Shown: piece after piece, positions 33,058 to 45,172 of the stretch
How positions within the stretch are numbered: position 1 is the first letter of the stretch
Layout of the letters: each line of letters starts with the position of its first letter
From: Neovahlkampfia damariscottae
Taxonomy: Eukaryota; Heterolobosea; Selenaionea; Neovahlkampfiida; Neovahlkampfiidae
Direction: 5' to 3'
Assembly (NCBI GenBank): GCA_016618085.1
Contig: JABLTG010000058.1
Coordinates: 1 to 64,000 of the forward strand
DNA length: 64,000 nucleotides
Notes under the pieces: generated by a model
Told to the model about the DNA's origin: nothing
What the model saw: only the letters and a program-made list of their open reading frames with translations
The model's database searches: none
Position numbers and translations under genes: made by a program

Positions 33058-35060
33058 TCAATGATCATACTCATGAACATGAAGTGTTTTATCATTATAA
33101 GTTGGATTTTTCACCTTAATATTTTGATCATCATGAGAAGTATAATAATCTGAAATAACATTTCTTATCTCATGAACCCATTCATCCCTTTCATCTTTAT
33201 CATCACAATCAAAAATATTATCAAATCCTCTTGAAATCAAATTAAAAGAATAAGGATGATGTTTAATATTATCAACAAAATCAATGGATGCAGAAATCAA
33301 AAAAATAGATCCTGATTGTTGAGCACCATTCAAATAAGATTTCTTTGAACTATAATAAATGAACTTATCTGATCGAAGAACACAATAATAATTCTTGAAT
33401 GTACCTGTGAATTTTTGTTTCATTTTTAGGTATCCTTTCTTTTTTTTCTTTTTGTGTTCTTTTATTTTTTTGGTTACTTTTTCTTCTGAAATAGTGAATA
33501 ACTCATGGGCTTCTCCAATTCCAATTAATTTCAATTTTTTCAAATGATCTTCAATTTCTTCAGCATGTCTTTTTTGAATTTCTTTTTGAATATTCTGACC
33601 AAATTCAGTTAGAAAGTGAACACCTCCTGATCTCTTCTTTGACCATGGTTTTTGTATTTTTCGTATTTCAGGTGCTTGTGGTTCATCAACTTTTGAATGG
33701 TATCTTGGTGATATTAATGAAAAAATAGAATTTGTAGATTGAAGAGAATTATGAGTTGAATTATCACTATTTGTACTCACATCTGATAAATTCAATTTCA
33801 TAAGAGAAATGCCTCTCCCTCTTTTGATTTCTTTCTTTTCAGTTGCAATTCCCACAATAGTTTGTTTTCTTGGATTCATAGGTTTTTCATGTTCCTCTTC
33901 ATCATTTCTGGATGTTATCTGAAATAAAGAAGTTGCATTCTTAGTCAATTTTCCTAAATCAAGTGTCATTCTTCTTGATTTTTTTTTATCTTCAATATTC
34001 ATTGATTTATGTTTTTCTTCTTCTTCTTTTTGCTTCAAATCTTCTTCTGTAAACAAGAATTTCAATTTTTTTGGTTGATTAGTTTCTTGTTTCAGTTTTT
34101 CTTTTTTTTTCATTTCTTCTTCAATTTCAAGTTCTTTTTGTGATTCTGTCATGTCAGAGTAGAGATATTTCAATTTATTCTGTATATCCTTTTCAGGTTC
34201 TTTTGTTGATTTTCTTCTTGGTGATGTTAAAATTGATTTTGATCTTCCTTGATTTTCATTGGTATGATTACTAATTGATCTTTTATGAAATGAACGTGGT
34301 GAAATCAAAGAGAATAATGAAGTTCTTCTTTCCTTTTCAGATTTCTTATCCTCTTCAGAAATTTTGACATTTGATTCTTCTGCATCATAATTTCCTTTTC
34401 CAAAAATTCTGAACATTTCTTCTTGACGTTTTTTTGGATCTTCAACATGTGAAAAAGTTTCTTTGAAGTTTCTTGATGACATTAAAAAATCAGGAGATGC
34501 GTTTTCTGATGAGTTTTGAGATTCAAAGTTGAAAGAATTTTTTTTTTCAAGTTGGATTTTTTTTTCTTGAGTGATAATTTTTTCAGCTTCTTTGGCTAAA
34601 TCTTGTTCTATATCATGTAATTCTTCTGTGAAACTGATTTTTGGTATTGTGTTTTTATCATATCTTGGTGATAAAAGTCCATTTAAATTTTTACTTTTTT
34701 CAATTTCTTTTTTATGTTTATGTGTGCCATGGACAGTTGATTTAGGGCTTTTCTTTTTTTCAAGTTTATTTTTAAGATGACTAAAGTTGTTACAAATTCT
34801 TTTTTTTGTTACTTGATTTCTTGTTTTAAATCTATGTCCATATAATCACAGTACAAATCTGTGAACTCTACAAATGTTAATTCTTCATCATGTTCACGGA
34901 GATATTTTTGTACTTTTACATCTTCTTGTAAATCAAACTGTGATAGAAATTCTTCAATTTCTGTGATAGATACAATGTTATCACAATTTGTATCCATCAA
35001 ATCGAAAACATATCGCACCTCTTCATAGATAGAGCTTTTTTCTGGTCGCACTAGTGTCAT
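33058..35060 (-). CDS. EF-hand plus PH-domain protein
   Basis: Two exons, 35060-34813 and 34780-33058, with a 32-nt intron give 656 residues. The first exon encodes a calcium-binding EF-hand (loop DTNCDNIVSITE). The middle is disordered and basic with repeated SLISPR-type sites, likely phosphorylated by proline-directed kinases. The C-terminus is a PH domain (GYLKMKQKFTGTFKNYYCVL ... DERDEWVHEIRNVI). This suggests a calcium-tuned, phosphoinositide-binding adaptor. The in-frame ATG at 35060 is used; CCAAT at 35088-35092 is 27 nt upstream in reverse orientation. Confidence 0.75.
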
Positions 35061-35223
35061 CAGCAAAAACTCGTTAAAAACCACAATCCAATCAAATCCC
35101 AAGAACAATTAACCATTCAGGATAAACGGAAATTGTCCAAATTTGGAAGAATTCAGGAATTCTTGTTTTTGCTCATAATATTGGTATACTTTTGAAAAGA
35201 ATAATAATTTCTTTATTTTATAA

Positions 35224-37697
35224 TTACCACATTAAATCACTAAATGGATCTTTTTTATCTTCATTTTTTGGTTGATTTTGAATCTTGTGATTTTTATTGA
35301 ATGAATTTTGTTCAACTGTCGAAGGAGGTGCTTTTGAAGTTGATGATTGCTGAAGTACCATCGTCGGTAATGTATATTGACTGTTAAATTCATTACTTTG
35401 TTGATTTTGAGGAGGAAATTGATTTTGATAAATCATTGGACTTTGTCTACCAGATGAATTATTCATCGGTTTTGATTGAGTCATTGATGAACTTGTTGAA
35501 TTTTCGTTTGAAAAAAAATCAATCATTAAATCATTCTTTGCAGTAGGATTGTTATTTATTTGTGATTCAGGTTGGGGTTTCATTTCAGTAGTTGAATTGT
35601 CAAAAAAATGTGATCCTCTTCTTCCTTTTTTACTGTCAAAACTGTTTCCATTTGAACTATTATTTCCATCTTGAAATAAAAAATCAATTGATAAATTTGA
35701 ATCAACTTTTTTCATAGTTTCTGGTTGTTTTTCAACTTGTTCTTTTGTTGGATCTATTAAAATCATTGGTGTTGTTGTTTTCACTTCTTCAATAACATTT
35801 TCTTCTTGTTTTGCTTCTTCAAAAAAAATCAATAAATTTTCTTTGCTTGGAAGACTTGCAACTGATCTTCTCTTTTTTTGTCCAATTTGATTTTTGTATA
35901 AACTAAGATGCATTTTATCAAAATTCTTTGAAAATATCTCTATTAGATTTTGTTCATTTGTTGCCATATTTTCCAAGTCTTCTTGAGTTAGCTTTGAAAA
36001 AAAAAATTAAAATCTTGAAAAATTTGGATTTACTTCTTGTTTGAATGGTGTAATTTTCGTTTCAAATAATTCTTCAAATTCTGTGGATGATTGTACATGA
36101 ATATCTCTTGAAGTAAAAGTATCTTTCATTTTAACTTTGTTCATTAATTTTTTTTTGGTTTTGTTCAAGTTTTTTCTGATGTTTTTTGTCTTTAAGAAAT
36201 TGAATTTTGATTCAAAATTTGATTTTGGTGGTAAACCGTACTAAAAAAGAAATTGTGTTAAAAAATTTTTTTTTTTTTTTACTGCAACAGGTAAAACATC
36301 TGAACATTTGATTTCAAAAGGTGAAGTTGGAAATACTTCATCAATATATAATTGAATCCTTTCATCAATGAATTCTCTGTAATGTTGACATTCAAACATT
36401 TTTTTCAAAATCTAAAAAAATTAAGAAAATTTGTTGTCAAACTTACATTTTGAACATCCTTATCTTTATGAGATTTTAAAAAATCTTCTTCTAAAAAAAC
36501 CATTTTTTTATCTTCTCTATTCATAAATTTTCTGTAAGTTCCAAAAAGTTTAACAAAAAAATTCAAAAATGTTTCAAAGAGATATTCATTATCAATACCT
36601 TCTTCTAATAACAAAAAAATAAATTTTTCTTTTTTTTTTACCTGTTCTTGCTTCATTCATTTCAGAAAGTAAAACTGATTCATAAGGTAATTTTGTAACA
36701 ATGTCAGCATGTCTCAGTTCTCTCTTGTCTAAATCTAAAATAACAACTTCTTCTATTGGCATCTTTAACACTTTTTGAAGCATAGATGAATGTATTCCAA
36801 GGATATAAGGCATAGGTGCACAAACATAATCAATTAGTTTGACAGGTAAAATTGGTACAAAGACATGTTGCCACTTTAATGGATAAAGAAAACTTAAAAC
36901 TGCATTACAACAACTTGAAACATTTGATAGTGAAGATCCTGAAAATATAATTCTTTTCTCTTCCAATAAACAACCGAATAACGTTAAAATGTGTTGTGTG
37001 TCAAAATGATCAAATAACGGGTTTAAATTTGTATCATTAATCGATGTAAAATCATCTACTGGTCTTATTAATTCGCATTCACCTAATTTTGTTTTGTAAA
37101 ATTTTTTTTTGTTAAACCTTCAAAATAGTTTGATCCAGAAGGACTACGAATAACAAAAGCTTCACCTGGTAATGGAAATGGATACTTAAGTATTGAACCT
37201 AAAAAGTGTTGAATTGATTTTGGATTTAAATTCCTTCTTGCATTGACTTGTAATAAAATTGTGCTGAAAAAAATTTCCCATGGACTATTTGTGTGAAAAA
37301 AACTTTTTTTTTTTTTTTTACTATGAACTTATAATACAAAGACATTCAGGTGGTCCTTTTGAATGTTGTGAACTTGCAACTCGATGACAAAAACCATACT
37401 TTCTTGTTCCATCTCCTGCCTGTAGAGCGAAACTATAATAAATATGATGTTCAATAGATGTATTTAAATCATTTGGCCACCCAGGAAAACAAAAAGAAGA
37501 GACACTTTTTGAGAATTCCAGTTCTTCTTCAACAACTGGAAATTGCATCAAAATTTTTGGATTTTGAACTAAAAAAAATAAATAACTTGATTTAAAACTC
37601 ATTTACAATCATAATCTTTGAACCCAATAATATAAAAAGAATCGAAAATTTTTTTTGGTGGTTCTTTTTGTTGCAGTTTGGTAGATTTTGAAGTCAT
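35224..37697 (-). CDS. DENN-domain RabGEF, DENND1/connecdenn-like
   Basis: Eight exons, 37697-37607, 37568-37322, 37284-37118, 37082-36642, 36604-36447, 36411-36283, 36240-36034 and 35991-35224 (introns 38, 37, 35, 37, 35, 42, 42 nt) give 735 residues. uDENN (SFYIIGF ... FCFPGWPN), cDENN (EEKRIIFSGSSLSNVSSC, WQHVFVPILP, APMPYILGI, VILDLD) and dDENN parts are all present. The disordered tail ends in DPFSDLMW; DPF is the motif by which connecdenn proteins bind the AP-2 appendage, and DLMW resembles a clathrin-binding motif. Likely role: Rab activation on clathrin-coated vesicles. The ATG is 14 bp from that of the divergent PDI-like gene. Confidence 0.85.
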
Positions 37698-37711
37698 TGA
37701 TTGGTCAAAAA
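37698..37711. promoter_or_regulatory. 14-bp divergent intergenic region with a single CCAAT box
   Basis: The start codons of the DENN gene (minus, 37697-37695) and the PDI-like gene (plus, 37712) are 14 bp apart. The gap reads tgattggtcaaaaa, so one CCAATC (minus strand, 37704-37699) is almost the whole promoter. Each transcript must start inside this gap, within the neighbour's coding region, or at the ATG. Confidence 0.65.
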
Positions 37712-39340
37712 ATGTTATTCAACAAAACCGTTTTAGCCTTTGTTTTACTTTTCATTTTTTTTTCTTTTGTTCAGTCAAAAAAGAGACCACAATTATTTGA
37801 ACCAAAAAACTTGGATGAATTTGAAAAAGTCAAAACAAAAAAATTAGTAGTTGTTGTTTTGTAAGTCAAATCTTGTTTTTTAACATTTTTTCAAGACCAC
37901 CTTTATCAATTAATCAACAATTAAAAACAGGTCTTGAAAGACTTTTAATGTCTATTTCAATGAGAGTTGATGATGTAACTTCAGTTTCTGTAGATTTGAA
38001 AAAGATACCGAAATTTCTTCAAAAATATGAAAAATTAACATCAAGTTGGAATTTTTATAACTCAGAAATGAGGTTTTATTTCATTTTTTAATTTTTTTTT
38101 CAGTCCTTTGTTTTTAATTTTTCGTTATGGCATTGGTAAAATTTACACTGGTGCATATGATTATATAAGTTTTTTGAAATATTTGAACAATCAAAGATAT
38201 GCTAAAAGATTAAAAAATGAAAGTGATATTGAAAAATCTGATGTTTCAATTGTTGGTTATTTCAAAGATGACAAAAAATTGAAATTGTTTAAGCAATACT
38301 CTTATATATCTCAAGATGAAGCAAATTTTTATTATACTACAAATCCAGTTAAAAAGTAAGTTCATATCATTATTTTTTATATTTCATTTTCAGCTTGGAA
38401 AATAATGATATTTTGTATAATGATGTTTTTGGAACAACAGAAATTTTGAAAAATGAAAAATTGAGTTATTCAAATTTAATGAAATTTATGAACAAAAATG
38501 AAAATAAATTGATTAAAAAAATACATTCAATGAATTTAAATGGTAATATTTTGACTTTTTTTAATGATGATTTTTTGAATAGATTTTTATCAAAAAAATG
38601 ATCATTTGATTATTGCATTTTCATCAAATTTTGAAGGTGAAAATGGAAATTTTTTGAAAGAATTTAATAAATTCTCAACAAAATTATCTCAAGAAACCAA
38701 TTGTAATGCAGAAAAAGCTGATACATGCTCAATAAACTCATCAGATGAAAAAATAGGATTTGGTTACTCCACAGGAAAGGAAGTTTTAAATTTACTTCAA
38801 AGTGTTCAATTATCAGCATTTGACTTTCCTTCAATTCTTATTCTTTCAAAAAAAACACAAAAAAACATAATTGTTGACAAATCAAAATTTGACATTTTTT
38901 CATCAGAAAGTATTGACAAATTTTGGCAAGAATTCAAATCAGGAAATGTAAAATCATTCTTGAAAAGTGAAGAAGAACCAGAAAACAATGATAAATCACA
39001 CTTGAAAACAATCACTTTGAATAACTTTGAAAGAATTGTACATTCAAATAAAAAAAGTACAATGGTTTATTTCTGGAGAAATATGTGTCCTCATTGTACT
39101 GCATTATCACCAATTTATGAACAATTATCAAAAGATTTTCAAAATTCAAATGAAATTCAATTAGGAAAAATGAATGTTGAAAAAAATGCTCTTCCAACCT
39201 ATGTCAAAGTTGATTATTTACCAACACTTTTATTCTTCCCAAATTGTAACGAAAAAGAAAAAGAAAAATATTTAGAATATAGAGGTGAAAGAAATTTCAT
39301 TGACATCAGGAATTTTATGATTAAAAATAAATGCCAATAA
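37712..39340 (+). CDS. Secreted/ER PDI-like thioredoxin-fold protein
   Basis: Five exons, 37712-37860, 37896-38072, 38104-38355, 38394-38542 and 38583-39340 (introns 35, 31, 38, 40 nt) give 494 residues. A signal peptide (LAFVLLFIFFSFVQS) is followed by inactive thioredoxin-like regions. A C-terminal domain has the CPHC redox site in MVYFWRNMCPHC and the cis-proline strand YLPTLLFFP. A single active site with a C-terminal catalytic domain resembles the later half of protein disulphide isomerases. There is no KDEL-type tail (it ends NKCQ), so ER retention is not shown. The stop codon lies in AATAAA. Confidence 0.78.
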
Positions 39341-39414
39341 AAACCATGCGCCAATTTTATCCAATCATATTTTAGTTTCCAATTTTTCCAACAAATCGAC
39401 GAAAGTAACAAAAC

Positions 39415-40007
39415 ATGAAGTTGAACAGGATGAAAAAAGAATTAAAAATTTTGAATGATTCACCACCACCAGGCATTTCTTGTTGGCTCAAAGACGAAGA
39501 TAAACTGGATGCTCTTGAAGCAACAATAAAAGGACCAAAAAACTCACCTTATGAAAATGGAACTTTTCATCTAACTGTAAATATACCAGAAAGATATCCA
39601 ATTGAACCACCTGTAGTTAGATTCATAACTGAAATCTATCACCCAAATGCAAATAACAAGTTGTTTTTTTTAACCTTTTCTTTTTAGATTGATAATGCAG
39701 GAAGAATCTGTTTAGATCTTTTAAATTCACCACCAAAAGGAAATTGGAAACCAATTATAAATATTTCAACTCTTTTAACTTCCATTCAACTTTTAATGTC
39801 TGAACCAAATGCAGATGATGGTTTAATGGGAGATATTGTAAGATTAAATAAAATTAATTTTAGACACAACAATTTAAAGAAAATAAATCTGAATTTCTAA
39901 AAGTTGCAAAAAAAATGACTGAAAAACATGCAATGAAAGAAAAATCAAAAAAAAGAGTTTTAGAAGAAAAAGAAAACTCCGAAGAAAAGAAAATAAAAAT
40001 TCTTTAA
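39415..40007 (+). CDS. UBE2T: UBE2T-like E2 ubiquitin-conjugating enzyme
   Basis: Exons 39415-39648, 39688-39837 and 39864-40007 give 175 residues. The match to human UBE2T is close: [40 protein letters not shown], and [16 protein letters not shown] with the catalytic cysteine, then [14 protein letters not shown]2T mono-ubiquitinates FANCD2 in interstrand-crosslink repair. Two splice oddities: intron 1 (39649-39687) has a GC donor, and intron 2 (39838-39863) is only 26 nt. Both are fixed by homology on each side. The last 4 bp overlap the convergent CSN7 gene. Confidence 0.9.
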
Positions 40008-40788
40008 AATTTATTTTTTTTTCCTTTATGTGAACCACCATCACCTCCAGCTTCAATTATTTCTTTCATATTCTTTTTTAATTCTTCAACTTTTTTTTCG
40101 TACTCTGAATTTGATTTTTTGGCTTCATCAAATTTTTTTTGAGCTTTTGTTGAGTTATCTTCCATATTTTTTTGAATATCTTTACTATGATCCATCCATT
40201 TTTTAAGTGTTCCAATTAATGAATCAATATCTTCAATACGAACATCTCTTCCAACTGTTTCAAAAATTTCAACACATTTTCCTTTTTGATCAAGTTTTCC
40301 TTTACAAATATCAGCATAAAAACAGTCAATCAATAAATCTTCAAGATTACGAACATTATCAATGTCCAAAGCTTTTAAAAGTAAATTGTAAGATAAAACC
40401 TATGAGAGTTTTTTTGAAATGAGTTTTATATTTGTCTTACTCTGTGGGAAGAAGCTAAAGAAACAACTGAAAGTTGTTTAAGTTTATAAAGTTGTTTTTC
40501 ATTCAAGTCAACATAATTTTCTTTGTTTTTTTTATAATCTGAATATGTTCCATAACAAAATAATGATAAAGTTTCAAAATCTTTTTTAGTTTCAGTTAAG
40601 TCTTTGAGCTATTTTTTATTTAATTCTAATTTTCAAAAACTTACTGCTAGAATTGAAGGAGTATTTATAAGCTCTGAAAAGACGAAACAATTTGATGAAG
40701 AAGTTGCTTGTGAAATTACAGAAGCAGCTTGTTTTCCTTTAGCTGATTTTGCTAAAACAACAAATTGATAAATTGCTTGATTGGACAT
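40004..40788 (-). CDS. CSN7: COP9 signalosome subunit 7 (PCI domain)
   Basis: Exons 40788-40645, 40608-40441 and 40399-40004 (introns 36, 41 nt) give 235 residues. The start, FVVLAKSAKGKQAASVISQA followed by CFVFSELINTP, is the CSN7 N-terminus. SVVSLASSHRVLSYNLLLKAL and LEDLLIDCFYADICKGKLD form the PCI winged helix. The C-terminus is a coiled-coil, basic tail. CSN removes NEDD8 from cullins, which links to the F-box gene at the left. CCAAT at 40834-40838. Confidence 0.9.
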
Positions 40789-40882
40789 GTTTTCTTCTTC
40801 TCAAAAACTTGCTCCTAAAATAAAAGTGATATGATTGGTCTATTTCTCAAAAATTAAATTAACAAATTCCTCCAGAAAATTT

Positions 40883-43800
40883 TTATTTATTTAATTTCAT
40901 GGCTTTTTTAAGTTTTAACGTTTCAATAAACTCCAGTTGTTTTCTTTCAACTTCATCTTTTTCAGAATCATTTGTTCTCAATTTTTCAATCTGTTGTGTC
41001 AGTTCAGTTGTACTTTGTTTTGGTTCATCTTTTTTCTCTTGTGGGAAATAAGGATTGGGATTTGAATCTAACATCTCAATCAATGAAGGCAATTGTCTAA
41101 TAGGATCATCAAGAACTCTTTGTTGTCCAATTTGTGTTGTTGACATTTGTTGATTTGCAAAATAATTCAAATTGGGTAATTTACTCAAATCAGAATGTTG
41201 AAATGGTTTTTGTTTGTGAATTGTTCCAATTGGTTGATGTATATTCGTCCATTTAAATCCCATTGAAGCTCCATGTTGATTTTGAGGAAATGATGAATAA
41301 TTATTTACAGGTTTGAAGAAGCTTGATTGAGTTTGATTCGATATTGATGGTTGATTTATTTTTGGATTCAAACTTTGTTGATAATTATCATAAAGACGAT
41401 AAAATTCTTTTTCTGGATAAACAAGAGTTTTGTAATGTGGGGGTTTCTTCAGAACAATTTTTGGTTTCAATTTCAATGTTTTTGGTTGAATTGATTTCAT
41501 TTTTGGTGATGAAATTGTACCAGTTGCTGGAGCTATTGTTGAATCAAATTTACTCATCATAGTTTTCTGAAGAGTAGGAGGTGGAATTGACTTTGTTTGT
41601 GCTTGTTTTGTCAAGGGTGTTGATTCATATTCTTCATCTTCATCTTCTTCTTCATCTGGTGCTTCAAATGCTTCATCATCATCATCACTTCCAATACTTT
41701 GGGTAAATGAAGAATTTCGATGAGAATTTGATATTTTTTTTCCTTTTTTTCTTGCCGTCTTGGCTTCAATAATTTCCAAAAACTTTTCTGCCATTTTTAT
41801 TTGTTCAGCTGAAAACAAAGAATCTCCAGAATTAACAACTTTGAAGATTACTTTCCAAAGTGATTGCTGATAATCAATGGTTGCTGTTGAAGAGCTAGTT
41901 GTTCTTGCTTTGACACCTTCACAACATGTTTTTAATTTTTGAAAAAATGAATCTTTTTGTTCTGTTGTTTTTAAATATTTTTCTGGATCTAATAGAGAAT
42001 CATATAGAGTATCTGGGTCATCAAGTCCTTCAGGGATAATTTTTTCCCAAAATTTATCATCATCCCAATCAACTTTTTCACCATTCACTTCTGAATTGAA
42101 ATAAACACTTTCAATTTTTCCTGTTTCAACTGGTGATTCTTCACTTTGTGATGAAGTATATTTCAAGACTCTTGCTTTTTCAATCAATTCTTCAATATTC
42201 GTATTCAACAATTCTTTGTCTTTTTGATTAGCTGATTTATCATCTTCTAAAAAGAAATGATAAGCACCTTTTTGTAAAAGCATTTTTAATTCGTCTGCTG
42301 AATTTTTTTGTTTAACATCTTTGTCGAGTACTAATGCACCCAGAGTTAATTTAATTCCAGCTCTTTCAAGGATATACATCTCATAAGTATTTCTGGCAAT
42401 CAATCTGTAAACGGTAACATTTCTTAACCGGTTTAAAGAAATTATAAGACTTACTTTGTTTGACCAATTCTATGACACCTTGCTGCAGCTTGTGAATCAT
42501 TGAAAGGATTGAAATCAGTATCATAAATGATTACATTGTTTGCTGCTGTCAAATTTATACCAACACCTCCAGCTCTTGTAGATAACAAGAAAACAAAGCA
42601 ATCAGGATTTGTATTAAATTCATCAATACTTTCAACTCTATTTTCAATATTGGTTGATCCATCCAATCTGACATATTCATAATTTCTATAATCAAGATAA
42701 TCTTCAAGAATATTCAACATATCTAAACTTTGTGAGAAAATCAAAACTTTTTCTTTTTGTCCTCTGAATTTTGCAAGTAATTTATCAACAACAACCAATT
42801 TACTTGAGCATTGAATTAAAGCATCTTCATCAGATAAATTTGGATCTTCTGTTTTTAGTTCATCAGTAACTGACTCTTCAACATTTGTGTCCAACAAGTA
42901 TGGATGATTACAAATTTTTTTGAGAGAATTGAAAATTGCACCACCAATTGATTTTTTGAATTTTTGTACCAAAAATGTTCTTTTTCTTTCATAAACTGCT
43001 CTATATAATGTCTTTTGTTGTTTTGTTAAATCAACTTCAACAATTATTTCCTTCTTTGCTGGAATTTTTAAGTCCATTTCTTTTGCTTCTTTGTTTCTCC
43101 TTAAAATATAAGAATTTGAAATTTCATCAATAAATTCATTCATTTCTGTTAAATCATCATCATCATCATATTCTGAAAATTGTTCAAATTTTTCACTGTT
43201 CTTAATTTTTTGAGGATTTAAAAAATGTAACAAAGTGTAAAGATCTAACAGTGAATTTGTTAATGGTGTTCCAGTTAAAATCAATTTGAAATCACATTTT
43301 ATCAAAGTAGCTACTTTATGAACTTCAGTATCAGGAGATTTTAATTTATGACCTTCATCGTAAACAACTGCACTCCAATACTGTTTTGTGAATAGTTTTT
43401 TTCTTTTTTTGAAAACTTCATATGTTGTCAAACATATATTGATATCATCTGATTTTTGAAATGTCAAATAATTCTTTTCGTAAATAATATCATGTACTTT
43501 TATACTATTCATTTTTGTCCATTTTTCAGTTTCTCGTGACCAATTTTCTATTTCAAAGGTTTACCAGTTTTTGATTTTTTTACCTAAAGTGGATAACGGA
43601 ACAACGATTAAAAAAGGCAAAATGAATTTTTGAATTCTACAAATTTCTGATAAGAAAACCAAGGTTTGAATTGTTTTTCCTTTGTAAAAATTCAAAAATT
43701 TTTTTTTTTCTTACCTAGTCCCATTTCATCGGCCAATATACAATTTCTGTGTTCAAACCAATTCTTCAATAACCAATTTACTCCTTTTACTTGATAATTT

Positions 43801-44246
43801 TTCAAACTTAAATTCTTGAATTTTGGAAAAACTTCTTTATAATCTTTAGCTTTTCTTTGTAAATGTTTTTTGATGACTGCTTCATTTAGTTTTGGATTAT
43901 TTTTTTTTCTTTTCAAAATATTGATTTCTTCCTCAAGACTACTTTCAGAAGATGCTTCTGAGGTTTCTGAGTCAGCATCACTTTCAGATGTTTCATCATC
44001 ATATTCTTCTTCTTCTTCATCTGATGAGAAATTTGATTCTGATATTAAACTTAGTCGCATTTTTTTGTGAGGTAGTTTTGTATACCAATTTGAATAACTT
44101 GCTGATTTTCTTTCAAAAGGTGATGGTGGATGTTCTGTCTTCAATATCTCCTCTTCTACTTCTGAAAATTTCCTATGGAGGTCAAATTGTGTTCCTATAT
44201 CTTTTGAAAACTCTTTGTAAGGAAGAGAGGCGAAACTCTTGTCCAT
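40883..44246 (-). CDS. CHD-type SNF2 chromatin remodeller without chromodomains
   Basis: Exons 44246-43715, 43679-43584, 43547-42455 and 42422-40883 (introns 35, 36, 32 nt) give 1086 residues. Helicase motifs are intact: [49 protein letters not shown]. The sequence after it ([20 protein letters not shown] ... [14 protein letters not shown]) fits CHD6-9/Kismet-type proteins. The N-terminus is acidic with no chromodomain seen. It slides or evicts nucleosomes using ATP. A reverse CCAAT lies at 44277-44281. The stop codon lies in AATAAATAAA. Confidence 0.85.
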
Positions 44247-45172
44247 TTTTTCGTTGAAGAAGTTGAAAAATTTGATCCAATCAAATTATTTCACTTCCTT
44301 TTATTTCATTGGTCAAATGGATTAATGCAAAGCTGGTATCAAATTCTGATACTTTAAACTGAAACAAACCTAAACAATGAATCAAGTGAGACAAATTGGA
44401 GGGAAATACATCTAAAATGTATGATCATCGATCTTGGATGGAACCTATTCTGCTGGCATTGATATTTTGAAGACTGAGACTTCCTTTGGAAATAAAAGAT
44501 GAAGGCATGAGGAAAATTTATTCAAAATGAATTTGATTATCAGAAAATTTTGAGTTCCAATGTAAAAAAATATTTTGAAATATCCATCAGAATCATCATG
44601 ATTTTCCAAGACTTCACATCAATAGTCGAGATGTGCTTTCTCTGGAAATGTCTTCATGAAACGTCACCTTATTAAAATTAATGATTGAATAGCAGCCATT
44701 TCATCAAATTGACTGACAAACTAAATTGAAGATATTGAAAATAGGAGACCGATTTATTTTTTGAAGAAAGATGTTTGAATTTTTAATTGTAAACACTTAA
44801 TTTTACTATCAATTGAATGAACGACTACCCCGTTTGAATTATTATAAAATTGACACTGGAATATTTTCCTTTCAGAAATGAAGAAAATTGAAGAACCTTT
44901 TTCATCATGAAATTCATCCACAAATTATTTTTTCCTAATACAATTTTCACAATCAATCCATTAGTTCCATCATATGCTGCAACATTTTGATCGCAATCTT
45001 GTGGTTTTGCTGCTGAAATGACATACTATATATCCAATGCTTGGTTCTAAGGTTTTGTCCTCAAAAGTTGAAAGAGTTCTGATTGTAGTTTACTCAATTT
45101 GTTCACTTGAATTTACGAGTACTAACTCATTAAGCTGTGCAAAAGAGTTTATCTTTTTGATTGGTCAAAAAA
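44247..45172. other. 926-bp stretch without an intact gene; traces of decayed coding sequence
   Basis: No frame is open long enough to be a gene and no spliced model works. Minus-strand traces include AAKPQDCDQNVAAYDGTNG at about 44965-45020 and ERKIFQCQFYNNSNGVVV at about 44830-44885 in different frames. A plus-strand trace near 44430-44490 reads MIIDLG then GTYSAGIDI in another frame, like a sugar-kinase/Hsp70-fold start. The base composition is slightly less AT-biased than the other gaps. The best guess is one or two host pseudogenes. The CHD promoter CCAAT boxes (44277-44281, 44316-44320) lie at its left edge. Confidence 0.35.

Noticed and set aside
44425-44495. Hsp70 or sugar-kinase gene start (MIIDLG, GTYSAGIDI)
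   Set aside because: The pieces are in different frames with no further match, so it is kept only as a trace of decayed coding sequence.
44751-45060. Treating the minus-strand Gly/Asn-rich fragments as a spliced gene
   Set aside because: No combination of GT-AG introns gave a continuous frame with an ATG.
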